Source: Paralvinella palmiformis (taxonomy: Eukaryota; Annelida; Polychaeta; Terebellida; Alvinellidae). From it: DNA of 64,000 nucleotides. The notes below the pieces were generated by a model. It searched no databases, was not told the DNA's origin, and saw only the letters and a list, made by a program, of their open reading frames with translations. Below, one piece after another: positions 22,562 through 32,009 of this stretch; the first letter of the stretch is position 1, and every line of letters starts with the position of its first letter. The translations under genes were made by a program, and so were the position numbers. The stretch spans positions 1,770,501-1,834,500 of the forward strand of contig JAODUP010000012.1 of NCBI GenBank assembly GCA_025642065.1, written 5' to 3'.

Positions 22562-23993
22562 ACTTATCAGTCGCAAACACTATAGCAAGTAGTTCTTTCT
22601 CTATCTGAGCATAGCGCGTCTCTGTATCTGTTAGAGAACGAGAAGCATAGGCTACAGGTTGCTTATTCTGTAACAAACAGGCACCTAATCCTTTTGAAGA
22701 AGAATCAGCTTGTATTGACACTGGTAGCCTAGGATCATATAGACGAAGTAATGGTTGCTCCGCTTGCATGGCAGCTTTATGCTCATGCGTCCACAACCAT
22801 GCAGTACCATCCTTGAGTAGGGCACATAAGGGACTAATTATAATTGCTTTGTTCGGGATGAAAGGTGATAGATAGTTTAACATCCCTATCACACCATCCT
22901 TGTCGGCTGGCTCTGGCATCTGAACTATCGCTTTGATTGTAGCCTTGTCAGGTCGTATTCCTTCTTTGGATATATCGGTCCACATGTAAAATACCTCAGG
23001 CATCTTCAGCTGTATCTTTGCTCTGTTGAATTTCACGCCCTGACTACGAGCACGCTCTAGTACTTTCCGTAAAGTTGCATCATGCTCAGCTTCATTTTTG
23101 CTAGCTACTAGCATATCATCAGCTACGATATCTAACTTTACTTGCCAGTATGAATCCTTCTGATCTAATATAGTGAACAGGTTTGACCCTCCCAACTTAT
23201 TTGAGACATCAGCAAATATCGGTATCTGGAAATGTTCTCTCCGTATATTCAAGTTCAACACTTTTGGATCGAGGCATACTCTCAGTGAGTGATCACGCTT
23301 TTCAGTGATTACAAGGCTATTGACCCAATATGTTGGTTAATCAACTTGCGTGATAATACCTTGTTGTTCCAATTCTCCAAATTTTGAGCGGAAAGGGTCA
23401 TACAAACTATGTGCTACCCAGCGCTGTGCATCAATATGTCCAGTTGCATCTGGCTTTAGCTGTATATGATATTCGCCAGGGTAACATCCCAATCCAGTAA
23501 ACACATCATCATACTCCTTCATGAGGGTCTCCATAGTGATTGGATTAGTGCTAGACAAAGCAATACTCCCAATTAATGATGGATTGTGATTATCACCTGC
23601 TTGTACAATTCCTAATTTAAGACATTCTTTCAGTCCTAGTATTGGAGTAGAGCGTCCACTGGTTACAAATAACTCCGAGATTATCTTTTTATCTCCAGCC
23701 TGAAGCGGTACACGTGCTACACCATCATGCTGTACTGTGCCTCCTCCGAACACGCTCAGCACGACATTACTCCACATCAGAGTTGGCTTGCCGGCAATAC
23801 GCTTCCAGACATTCATAGGAACAATATTAGTCTCAGCACCAGTGACAGATTCACATACTTGAACACTGATATACCATCCTGAGTCCTTACTCATTGTACC
23901 AATCATGCGTATTGAATGCACGAGGAAATCATCATCTTCTGGGGTAGTGGTAGCTAGCTCGTGTGTTGATCTTGGTTTGGTTGAACGACACAC
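22441..23993 (-). pseudogene. Gypsy-1 protease, reverse transcriptase and RNase H
   Basis: The protease reads ESVTGAETNIVPMNV, with Val where the catalytic Asp of DTGAETN should be; the flap and ILGLKECLKLGIV end follow. The RT start (FGELEQQGIITQVD) is closed by a stop at 23337-23339. RT then resumes with VCLDPKVLNLNIRREHFQIP and LDQKDSYWQVKLD, which joins in frame straight to IVADDMLVASKNEAEH. The roughly 55 residues normally between WQVKLD and the ADD box are missing. RNase H reads VSIQADSSSKGLGACLLQ and YAQIEKELLAIVFATDK, then enters a translated (AT)n array before FHHYIYGQEVDVQSDHKPLE. Confidence 0.9.
22466..22559. repeat. (AT)n array inside Gypsy-1 RNase H codons
   Basis: About 75 bp of AT repeat, with one GT and a short ATAGTGATGGAA interruption on the left. 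It separates - strand codons for FATDK from FHHYIYGQ, where RNase H normally reads on without a gap. Confidence 0.95.
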
Positions 23994-24760
23994 AGACGGG
24001 TAGTGATTTTTACCAGAACATTTATAGCAAGTGGCACCATATGCAGGGCACTGACCTCTATTATTATCTTCTGCATGTATTGTGTTTACTGGAAGTATGA
24101 CCAGCTTCTGGTTTACCGCCGCCTGCTTTTATTTTTGTTAGGTCGCCGTCTGTTATAATGACATGTTGTATGGCTCTCTCTTCTATACCATCAGCTCCCA
24201 TGGAACGAACCTCATTCTGAGTTACCTCATATGCTAGGCATAAATCTTTAGTTTTACTCATAGTTAAATCAGTTGTATCCAGCAGTTTTTGCTTCAGGGA
24301 TCTTTCATGATTAGCTATGGAAAATACCACTTTGTCCCGGATCATATTATCTTTTTCCGCGAACTCACATGTATCAGCTTTCTGTTGCAATGCTGTCAAA
24401 TAATCTATAAAGGGTTGATTTTCGGTCCGTTTGTGCGTCCAGAAATTGTAACGACAAAATACGGTACCGGGTACGCTTCATCCCATTAAAATGGTCTTCA
24501 AACTTTTGAAAGACTACGTCATAGTTGGTTTTGTCTTCCTCTGGCCCATAGGTAAACTGATTGTACATATCTAATGCCTCTGGTCTGATAGACGCAAATA
24601 GGATGGCGACCTTGATGTTGTCTTGTTTGTCATTCATTGGCTTCCGTAGCCATGAGTTACAGTGTGAAGCGCCAACTCCACAGTCGCCAATTTTCGGCCA
24701 GGTCTCCATTTACATTAATGGGTTCTGGAGGTTTAAATTCCAGTCACATTATCTATGATT
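23994..24760 (-). pseudogene. Gypsy-1 gag with zinc knuckle
   Basis: On the - strand FKPPEPINVNGDLAENW (about 24750-24700) starts gag, followed across frameshifts by ASIRPEALDMYNQFTYG, TNYDVVFQKFEDHFNG and LSLQFLDAQTDR. A second reading frame gives CEFAEKDNMIRDKVVFSI and the KTKDLCLAYEV helix. The nucleocapsid knuckle is QCPAYGATCYKCSGKNHYPS followed by VC (CxxC-GKNHY-C). These are standard gag features of Gypsy elements whose gag has a single capsid-like core. At least two shifts separate the parts. Confidence 0.88.
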
Positions 24761-24782
24761 ATGAGCTATGAGTTCTATAGCA

Positions 24783-24795
24783 ACTTCTGACACCA
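24783..24795 (-). promoter_or_regulatory. Gypsy-1 primer-binding site, tRNA-Leu
   Basis: The - strand reads TGGTGTCAGAAGT immediately after the LTR end TGACA. This is complementary to ACTTCTGACA plus CCA, the 3' end of a eukaryotic tRNA-Leu as I recall it. The position exactly at the LTR edge fixes the boundary at 24795/24796. Confidence 0.75.
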
Positions 24796-24968
24796 TGTCA
24801 TGATCTTCACTGATCATGTAAATTGCATTTGGCCTGAGTTCAATCTATCTCAAGTACTTAACAACACCAAAGACTATTTATATTTAAGCTCTCTGACAAC
24901 ACCACATGTCAATATTACTAGTCCGAACACACTTTATTACTCCTTTCTGATTGGTCCATATTATATCC
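24796..24968 (-). mobile_element. Gypsy-1 5' LTR (fuller form)
   Basis: It begins (on +) TGTCATGATCTTCACTGATC. On the - strand it shows a CCAAT box (GGACCAATCAG) and then the TATA-like CTTAAATATAAATAG, so this copy keeps promoter elements lost from the other LTR. Alignment to the left LTR stops at about 24968. There CCAGAGAGCTTAAATATAGA begins, an inverted echo of the TATA block within the LTR, and leads straight into a foldback repeat. Confidence 0.82.
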
Positions 24969-24986
24969 AGAGAGCTTAAATATAGA

Positions 24987-25039
24987 GGCGTTACTCTTGC
25001 CGCGCCACTGGTTCAAAATTCAACATTGCGCGGCAAGAG
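24987..25039. repeat. Foldback repeat, right arm shortened
   Basis: The left arm GGCGTTACTCTTGCCGCGCC (24987-25006) is intact, followed by the loop ACTGGTTCAAAATTCAACAT. Then comes TGCGCGGCAAGAG, which is only the first part of the expected complementary arm. It is the mirror-image remnant of the copy at 9121-9166. Confidence 0.85.
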
Positions 25040-25418
25040 GTTTAGGTTTAGGTTTTGTTGTTAGGGGAGAATCCCCAGGCTGTCGCTTAATCAGCACAGC
25101 CTCTATGTTCGAGTGGTTGAGAAACCGCCTCCCCCACCACTCACAGGGGAGCAGTACGGAAAGATGAAGCCGAAATACCCTGAGGGTGGTCACTGCCAGG
25201 GTGTTTTACGTCCTCAGGGTTTTTTAACGTCCCCCTTTATTTTAAGTAATTCAGTGGAGACGACAGCGCCATTTAACGTGCTCAACTACCCACGATGCAA
25301 AATTAGAGCTGATCCAATCTGAAAGTTTCGACTCTTACGAGGTTCGGAATCTGCGATAATTGGCGTACCAAGCTGCCGGAGCTACGCTTTATTGCCAGGC
25401 TACAGGGCTCACTCTTTT
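25040..25418. other. GC-richer spacer between Gypsy-1 and Gypsy-2
   Basis: It contains GGTTTAGGTTTAGG (too short to be telomeric), GAACCGCC...CACAGGGGAGCAG and other GC-rich phrases unlike their surroundings. They probably derive from an unrecognised repeat. No gene was found. Confidence 0.35.
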
Positions 25419-25608
25419 CTAGTTTTAATTATATCAGTATAGTCTTATATTGTGGCACAGCTACTACTACTCCTTTGTATATAATGATATCACCCTATTG
25501 TGGTCCCACCTACCAATTTGTTGTTTGTTGTTAGCCTAATAAAGCCATGCGTTCTCAACTGGCGTTATCACTTATTAATTGTTTTACTGGATAGAACATA
25601 TTGAAACA
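25419..25608 (+). mobile_element. Gypsy-2 5' LTR
   Basis: It reads CTAGTTTTAATTATATCAGT to GAACATATTGAAACA and matches 29881-30070 nearly base for base. AATAAAGCCATGCG (about 25539) serves as a polyadenylation-type signal. The TGTTGTAATATCCA present at the start of the 3' LTR is missing here. Confidence 0.93.
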
Positions 25609-25621
25609 TGGTGGCAGCGGT
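25609..25621 (+). promoter_or_regulatory. Gypsy-2 primer-binding site, tRNA-Leu
   Basis: TGGTGGCAGCGGT starts at the first base after the LTR. It is complementary to ACCGCTGCCA plus CCA, the 3' end of another tRNA-Leu isoacceptor as I recall it. Confidence 0.7.
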
Positions 25622-25741
25622 TTGTAAAAGAAGCTAAATCCACGAACTATAAAGGTAACTAATCGTCAATGACCATTCAAGCACATAAACATACAAATTT
25701 GATGTTAGAACTATTGAGCGATAATAAGTGAATTGAAGAAA

Positions 25742-26929
25742 ATGGCTGATGACGGCGACCACGTTGCTGGTAGCGCTAACAACCAAGCAGGTCCACCACG
25801 TTTGTCTCACCTGACAGTGAACCCTCCACAAACACTAACTATGATGGATTTGAAATAAGAGGACTGGAAGTTGTGGAAGCAGGAATGGAAGAATTATGCC
25901 AAAATTACCCAGCTTGATAAACATCCCGAAGATGTACAGACCTCTTAACTATTTAGTCTATTACATTGTGCAGGGAGGAACATTCTAATGATTCTTAGAC
26001 TATACAATGCATTCGAATTCACGACAGGTGAATCTGACACAAACCCACGAACTGTGCTCGAAAAGTTGGATGATTACTTTACAGGCGAGATTAATGAAAC
26101 AATGGAACAATTTAATTTCAACAAAAGAAACGAAGCAATGGATGAAAATGTTGATGGTTATGTCACTTGTCTGAAAACTCTAGCAAAAACATGCAACTTC
26201 TGTGACACTTGTGGAGACAGTCTGTTCCGTGACAGAATAATTATGGGAATCAGATATGAAGGCTATGAGAACAGTCAAGCTGATTTATTGAAGGTGGGTA
26301 AACTTACCCTCAAGGAGTGTATTAACATTTGGCATATGAAACTGATGTCTTCAATTGTGAAAGAGGATATACACAAAGTCTCTGTGCACTCAAAATATAA
26401 CCCCAAGAGGCCAGTGAATGACAGAGGCAAGCATCAAAAGTACAGTGCAAAAGGAACTATGAGCAGATGTAAATTCTGTGGACAGGAACATGTTTTTAAG
26501 AAATCTGAATGTCCTGCATGGGGAGCTATCTGCAAGAAATGTCACCATCGAAACCATTTTGCTATTGTATGCAAGAATAGCGACAATAAATCGAAGAAGG
26601 TTCATGCAGTTCAGAAATATGAGAATGACTCCAGCAGTGATTCTAGCAGTGTCGACTACATTAATGCTGTATGTCATCACATCTATACTGTCAGCGACAA
26701 GTTGAGCAAACCACTGTATGCGTCGATTAAAGTAAACAAACAGGCAGTGAAGTTTGAGATAGACCCTGGTGCCACTATAAATGTGATACCAAGAAGATTC
26801 GTGAAGAATATCCAACTATCGAATGCCAATACCACACTAGAAATGTGGAATGGTGCAACAACACATCCTATTGGCAAGTGTAGGATTATCATCAAGAATC
26901 TTCAGAATCAGAAAACAATATTCTGTTGA
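25742..26929 (+). pseudogene. Gypsy-2 gag and protease
   Basis: The ATG at 25742 (MADDGDHVAGSANNQ) is in frame with the long open part from 25988, but TAA stops occur after TMMDLK (about 25856) and after DVQTS (about 25945). The capsid part includes PRTVLEKLDDYF and KTLAKTCNFCD. Two zinc fingers follow: CKFCGQEH...C and CKKCHHRNHFAIVC. The protease begins KFEIDPGATINVIPRRF; the catalytic Asp is kept but the usual DTGA/DSGA is DPGA. A one-base shift at about 26918 moves translation to the next frame. Confidence 0.92.
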
Positions 26930-28210
26930 AATCATGGTAGTGGATGAGCCTCTAACACCATTACTCGGACGGAAAGCTGCAGAACACATGCAACTTATCC
27001 GTATCACCGTCAACTATGACAACCTAGCACAGATACATGCTACTCATGAATTTACAGAACCTACTGTACTGACTGACTATCCAGCAGTATTTGATGGTGG
27101 TCTGGGTACACTACCAGGAGTAGTATATCTACATATCGATGATACTATCCAACCAGTCTCTAGTAGACCCAGGAGAATACCAATCATTCTGGAGAAAGAG
27201 ATATCCCGAGAACTGGACAACCTAGTGAAGCAAGGCATAATCTGTCCAGTAAATGAGCCATCAGAATAGATGAGTCAGATGGCAGTTACTACTCATAAGT
27301 CAGGAGCCATCAGAATATGTATTGACCCGAGGCCTTTGAATGTAGCACTGAAGCGTTCACACTACCAACTTCCAACAATAGATGAAGTTCTGCCGAAACT
27401 AGTGAATGCATGAATAATATCCAAACTGGATCTAGAGCAAGCATTCTGGCACTGCAAACTAGATGAAGAGTCAAGTAAACTCACTACATTTGCAACTCAC
27501 AAAGGCAGATTTAGATGGCTAAGATTACCATTTGGAACCAGTGTGAGCAGTGAGGAGTTCCAGAAAAGGCTAAACCAGGCTTTGGATGACATTGATGGAA
27601 TAGTTTGTGTAGCAGATGATATCCTTGTCTATCGTGTAGGTGATACAACAAAAGATCACCAGAAGAAGTTAACACTATTGTTACAGAGATGCACCAAACT
27701 AGGAATTAAACTCAACAAGGCTAAATCAATATTTTGTTGTACAGAAGTACCGTTCCTCGGACATCTGATAACCAGTGAAGGTCTAAAACCGGATCCAGGA
27801 AAGATTGATGCCATCCTGAAGATGCAACAACCTACCACAGTCCAGGAAGTACAAAGGCTCAATGGAACTGTGAATTAATATCTGGCACGTTTCTTGCTAC
27901 AGTTATCATCAGTTATGCAACCTCTGATGAAACTAACCAGGAAGGAGCAACCATGGATTTGGGGGCGAGAACAAGCGAAGGCATTCTCTGATGTGCAGAA
28001 GCTGGTAACCCAAGCACCAGTTCTAACGTACTTTGATGTCAACAAATCTATCACTGTTCAGTGCGATTCAAGTGGAAGAGGAATGGATGCAGTACTACTC
28101 CAAGATGGTTGACCTGTTGTGTATGCCAGCCGAGCACTACAAGATACTGAAACAAAGTATGCTCAGATAGAAAAGGAAACGCTCACTATTGTCTGGAGCA
28201 TTTTCACCAG
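26919..28210 (+). pseudogene. Gypsy-2 reverse transcriptase and RNase H
   Basis: After the shift come the protease tail PLTPLLGRKAAEHM and the connection PVSSRPRRIPIILEKEISRE. A TAG (27267-27269) follows NEPSE, where Trp is usual. RT motifs are ICIDPRPLNVALKRSHYQLP, a TGA after KLVNA, KLDLEQAFWHCKLDE, RWLRLPFGTS and the catalytic GIVCVADDILVY. A TAA follows NGTVN. RNase H has VQCDSSGRGMDAVLLQDG, then TGA, then PVVYASRALQDTETKYAQIE. About 15 residues after IVWS are lost before FHQYTLELL, out of frame. The catalytic YADD-equivalent is intact, but the chain is not. Confidence 0.93.
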
Positions 28211-28225
28211 TACACACTAGAATTA

Positions 28226-29272
28226 TTGATGTGTAAGCCACTCTCCAAAGCCCCACGCAGACTACAAGGCATGATGATGCGTCTTATGAAATATGATACA
28301 GAAATCATATATACCAAGGGAACCAACATATTCATTGCTGACATGCTATCGTGTGCATATGTGAACTACCCTAGTGTTGATCAGCCTGACATAGAACATA
28401 TAAATGCTGTTCAACATATTCCAATCCTTCAGGAATGTTTGAAACAGATACAGCTTGAGACTGAAAGAGATGATAACCTTCAAGCTCTAAAACAAATCAT
28501 CGTGCATGGATGGCCAGACCAGAAATCCGATGTACCACCTAATTTGATACCATACTATGGTATGCGTGATGAATTAACCACACAGAATGGTCTTGTTTTC
28601 AAAGGTGAACAGATCGTCATACCCATTGTTCTTCGAGCTGACATGAAGAAAGCAGTTCATTCATCGCATATTGGGATTGAAGGTTGTTTAAGAATAGCCA
28701 GAGAATGTCTCTTCTGTCCAGGTATGTCATCAGAACTGAAACAATACATCAGTACGTGTGAAACATGCCGAATGTTCGAAATAGCACCAGCTAAGGAAAC
28801 CCTGATGTCTCACGATGTACCCGACCGACCTTGGCAGAAAGTAGGGATTGACCTACTCACTCACAAATCAATTGACTATGTAATAACAGTGGACTATATA
28901 TCCAACTTCTGGGAAATTGATAAACTCAATCGTACAACCTGGAATGCCGTGATTAAAAAAATCAAAGCACACTTTTCAAGATACGGCATACCAACTACAG
29001 TTATGACGGACAATGGGCCTCAGTTCACAGTAGAGGAGTTCAGTAAATTCGCACAGAAGTAAGACTTTGAACATGTCACATCCAGTCCACACTACCCGCG
29101 GTCCAATGGGAAAGTTGAAGCAGCAGTAAAATCAGCTAAACGTATGCTGAAGAAAACACGTGAATCAGGAGCTGATCAGTATCTAGCATTATTGGACATT
29201 CGCAACACACCCACAAGCGACCTACCTAGCCCAGCCCAATGTCTAATGAATAGACGTACACATTACTACCAA
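28226..29272 (+). pseudogene. Gypsy-2 integrase
   Basis: It starts with the RNase H end KPLSKAPRRLQGMMMRLMKY and GTNIFIADMLS. The HHCC domain is HSSHIGIEG...CETCRMF. The core has W.KVGIDLLTHKSIDYVITV (first Asp in GIDLL), TTVMTDNGPQFTVEEF (second Asp), then a TAA at 29060-29062, SPHYPRSNGKVEAAVKSAKR (Glu) and AQCLMNRRTHY. All three catalytic acids can be read, but a stop lies between the second and third. Confidence 0.92.
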
Positions 29273-29407
29273 TGACTGATCATTTGCTGGAGCCCGCTTT
29301 ACGCACAGACACAAAGTCAAAGTTACAATATGCTAAATACCAACAAGCAGCATATTATAACCGAAATGCCAAAAACAGTGTAGTAAGGATGAAGCAATAT
29401 TCTCCAA

Positions 29408-29764
29408 ATGTTACATGGAAAAGGGTGTTATAAGATCATATCAAGTGGATACAGTTTCTGCAACCGATCTCACTTGCGCAAGACCAATGAATCAGACCCT
29501 CTAAATGATGCCTATTCATCAACCATCAATGCCAAAGTGAAGCGTTATGTATCTGACCAACCAGAAATTAGTGATTACTCTACAGCGACACCAGTAAGCG
29601 AAGATGTCTATAATGACACACCAACGTCTACTCAGCAGAACAACGCACCTGCTCCAATGCCAACGCCTACCCAACAGAACACCACATCTGCTCCAATGCC
29701 GAAACCGACTCGTGTATCACAAAGATCAACCAAGGGAATAGCACCAGCAAAATTAAACCTATGA
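29408..29764 (+). pseudogene. Gypsy-2 C-terminal tail of pol
   Basis: An open 118-codon tail has HLRKTNESDPLND, a Ser/Thr-rich acidic stretch and two tandem PAPMPTPTQQN/SAPMPKPT units. It ends with basic STKGIAPAKLNL, the type of C-terminus common after Gypsy integrases. The junction with integrase (29270-29410) is full of stops. Confidence 0.75.
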
Positions 29765-29866
29765 ACAATATTCAAGTGTTTATTTATATCACCACTGATT
29801 TAATCATTTTGATTTACATATATCATACATTGTTTGGTAACTTCAAAAACAATGGAAACAGAAGGA

Positions 29867-30070
29867 TGTTGTAATATCCACTAGTTTTAATTATATCAGT
29901 ATAGTCTTATATTGTGGCACAGCTACTACTACTACTCTGTATATAATGATATCACCCTATTGTGGTGCCACCTACCGATTTGTTGTCTATTGTTAGCCTA
30001 ATAAAGCTATGCGTTCTCAACTGGCGTTATCATTTATTAATCGTTCTACCGAATAGAACATATTGAAACA
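29867..30070 (+). mobile_element. Gypsy-2 3' LTR
   Basis: It begins TGTTGTAATATCCACTAG after the purine tract GGAAACAGAAGGA and ends GAACATATTGAAACA. It is 204 bp and carries AATAAAGCTATGCG. Confidence 0.93.
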
Positions 30071-30342
30071 ACACACACCTTTTTTTCAAAAAATAAATTC
30101 GTTCTCGCCCACCCACTCATTTTGACTCCACGCGAAATGATTGTCCAGTTAGCAGCGTTGCATCGAATGTAGCGAAGAAGAAAATTTAAACTGTAACTCA
30201 AGCATATAAAATGGCTCAAATGGTACAATGTCATGTCCAGCATAGTGTGTGCATGAAGTGTTGGGAAAAAGTGTTACTGTAGTTAGGCCGCCGAGACATG
30301 TTACATAATTTATAAAATATAATGTTTTTCTTCTTGCAGAAC

Positions 30343-30718
30343 GGACAGGTACCATAAAGGTCCTCGACATTTTGAAAGTGGTGCTCCAAAGAGAAATATA
30401 TCCAAGGAACTTACTGAAAGAGAAGCAAAAGAACTTATACGATCGAGAATAGTATACGATTACACAGGTTGATTACATCAGCTTATGGCCAGAGCGTATG
30501 ACGAAAGATTTAATTGGTTATTGGCTGTGAAAGGTCCTGAGGATCTCCACCACCGTGATGTCAAGTCTATGGAAGCTAAACCCGTAATATAAAGAGTCGG
30601 TCGGAAATGTACACCAGCTATGTTAAGCGACAGAATCGAAATGGGGAAGTTGTTATACGTTCTTGGCTTTGTTTTTCACGAGCAAATGGTAGAGTCCACT
30701 GCTTCTTTTGCACGCTAA
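30343..30718 (+). pseudogene. hAT-type transposase N-terminus (TTF zinc finger) relic
   Basis: It starts after a good acceptor (TTTTTCTTCTTGCAG). One frame reads TDRYHKGPRHFESGAPKRNI and LTEREAKELIRSR, then a stop. A later frame gives YVKRQNRNGEVVIRSWLCFS and RANGRVHCFFCTLM. The RSWL.FS...GRVhCFFC block is the hallmark of TTF-type zinc fingers at the front of hAT/ZMYM-related transposases and their domesticated kin. It ends in a (GT)n tract, and no catalytic domain follows. Confidence 0.7.
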
Positions 30719-30740
30719 TGTGTGTGTGTGTGTGTGTGTT
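30719..30740. repeat. (GT)n microsatellite
   Basis: About 10 TG units directly after the hAT relic. Confidence 0.9.
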
Positions 30741-30785
30741 GTTAAGAACAATAAATTATCCAATTATTTCACCTTGATGGATCAA

Positions 30786-31049
30786 TCAGAGCGTTTCTTC
30801 AATGACCTTGTCATCGGAATCAGTGTCATACTCCGACATATTAATCACACTTTGCTGCACCTCAGTTGGGTCTTCTGGTGATTGTTGTTGTAAAGGTACA
30901 GCACCAGTTGGTTGCTGTGGAGGTACATCAGCTGGTTTTTGTTCTGGAGGCATATCACCAGTAAACCTGAGTGTTTTCCCGGTGGACAGTGCAGGTGTGT
31001 GTACATATATAAAGGGTTTTGTGTACTCTTGTCGTAAAAAGTCGTACAC
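30786..31049 (-). CDS. Orphan open block, Pro/Gln-rich, acidic end
   Basis: The - strand carries an 87-codon open block with no ATG at its start. It contains TGDMPPEQKPADVPPQQPTG, LQQQSPEDPTEVQQ and the acidic end MSEYDTDSDDKVIEETL, then a stop. The composition is protein-like, and the opposite strand gives an implausible Cys/Gly-rich reading. An in-frame TAA lies just upstream, so it could only be a terminal exon (weak acceptor ...ACAAAG) or a retroelement tail. No family is recognised. Confidence 0.25.
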   Translation of the reverse strand: MYDFLRQEYTKPFIYVHTPALSTGKTLRFTGDMPPEQKPADVPPQQPTGAVPLQQQSPEDPTEVQQSVINMSEYDTDSDDKVIEETL

Positions 31050-31119
31050 ATTTAATAGTAACTTTGTTTATGCTTCTGGATTTTTGTTAGATCTCGTCTT
31101 GTTAGCTGTAGCCTAGTCT

Positions 31120-32000
31120 ACGTATCATGAATCTATAATATTATATAACGATTTACCTCCTGGACCGTATTGACAAAATAAATCTAACAATCTTTATATT
31201 TATAGCCAGAGGGGTGCATTGAAAGATTTGAGGTTACCATCCTCACTGTCTTCTAAACACTCTCGGTCATCACACCAGCCAAATTAATATATAGGCGTCA
31301 TCTATCCAATGAACATTTATTGCCGATCACGGATCACGAAAATACTCTCTGCATCCTCTCTATATTTATATAATTTATATGATTTCATCAGTGCATTGAA
31401 TGTGTGTACATCCTACTGTCTTTGTTGAAATATGAATCTCATGCATGTATTTATCAGTAAGCAAACACTATTTACAATGGTTAACTTTTGGTTTAGTTTT
31501 GAATATTAGTTATGCTGTGCATGAATTATTGGATGTGATTTCATTTGGAAGAGGTCGGACGTTAGCCGGCGAAACTGTCAATAATAATGAATACCATACT
31601 CTTTCTCATATCTTTTTTTTTAATTTTTAAGTGGCATAAGATTTAAATGTGTAATATATGGCCGAATTAACCAGAGCATTGGAGTAGTCAGGCTGTTTCT
31701 GCAGCAAACGAAGCAAAACATCTACTGATTGACTCGTGGATAGCTGTTTCTGACGCACTCATGAAGGGCCATATAATTGTGAGCTGTTTTCCTAGGCAGC
31801 TTTTCTGGGGTAATTAGCGGGCAAACATCAACCTCTAAGATCTACAGGAACGTTCGGTTAGCAACATTGGAGTGAACCCCAGTTAAAACTTTGAAGTATG
31901 TACCATATCACACCGCAACCAATGGATTAATAATGGTTGAAATATTGGTAGAAAATTAAAGGCAGATTAATCAAATTCAGCAATAACTTGGCAACAAAGG
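31120..32000. other. Intergenic, nothing recognised
   Basis: Short reading frames only. One possible acceptor (TATTTATAG at 31197-31205) precedes an open block of about 27 codons (ALKDLRLPSSLSSKHSRSSH) ending at a stop. This is too little to call an exon. Confidence 0.35.
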
Positions 32001-32009
32001 ATTATTTGG

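Larger units (their letters stand above)
20308..24968 (-). mobile_element. Gypsy-1 LTR retrotransposon, decayed
   Basis: The element lies on the - strand, with its 5' LTR at the right (from 24796) and its 3' LTR at the left (20308-20485). Between them, in - strand order, are a tRNA-Leu-like primer-binding site, gag with a CCHC knuckle, protease, reverse transcriptase, RNase H, integrase and a C-terminal tail: the Gypsy (Ty3) domain order. Frameshifts in gag, a lost protease aspartate, an in-frame loss inside RT, an (AT)n array in RNase H and stops in integrase show it is dead. It sits 0.45 kb from Gypsy-2, in opposite orientation. Confidence 0.93.
25419..30070 (+). mobile_element. Gypsy-2 LTR retrotransposon, decayed
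   Basis: This + strand element is about 4.65 kb with two closely similar LTRs (25419-25608 and 29867-30070), a tRNA-Leu-type primer-binding site and gag, protease, RT, RNase H and integrase in Ty3/Gypsy order. The 5' LTR lacks about 14 bp at its outer edge, so no target duplication can be seen. At least seven in-frame stops and two shifts are spread along gag-pol. Confidence 0.95.

Noticed and set aside
25040..25058. Telomere-like repeat GGTTTAGGTTTAGG
   Set aside because: Only two to three units of TTTAGG, not the animal TTAGGG, and inside a mixed repeat spacer.
26390..26895. - strand open frames within Gypsy-2
   Set aside because: They are shadows of gag and protease on the + strand, whose motifs are unambiguous.
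30802..31116. + strand 104-codon Cys/Gly-rich reading
   Set aside because: It is the shadow of the more protein-like - strand block at 30786-31049 and has no start or splice context.
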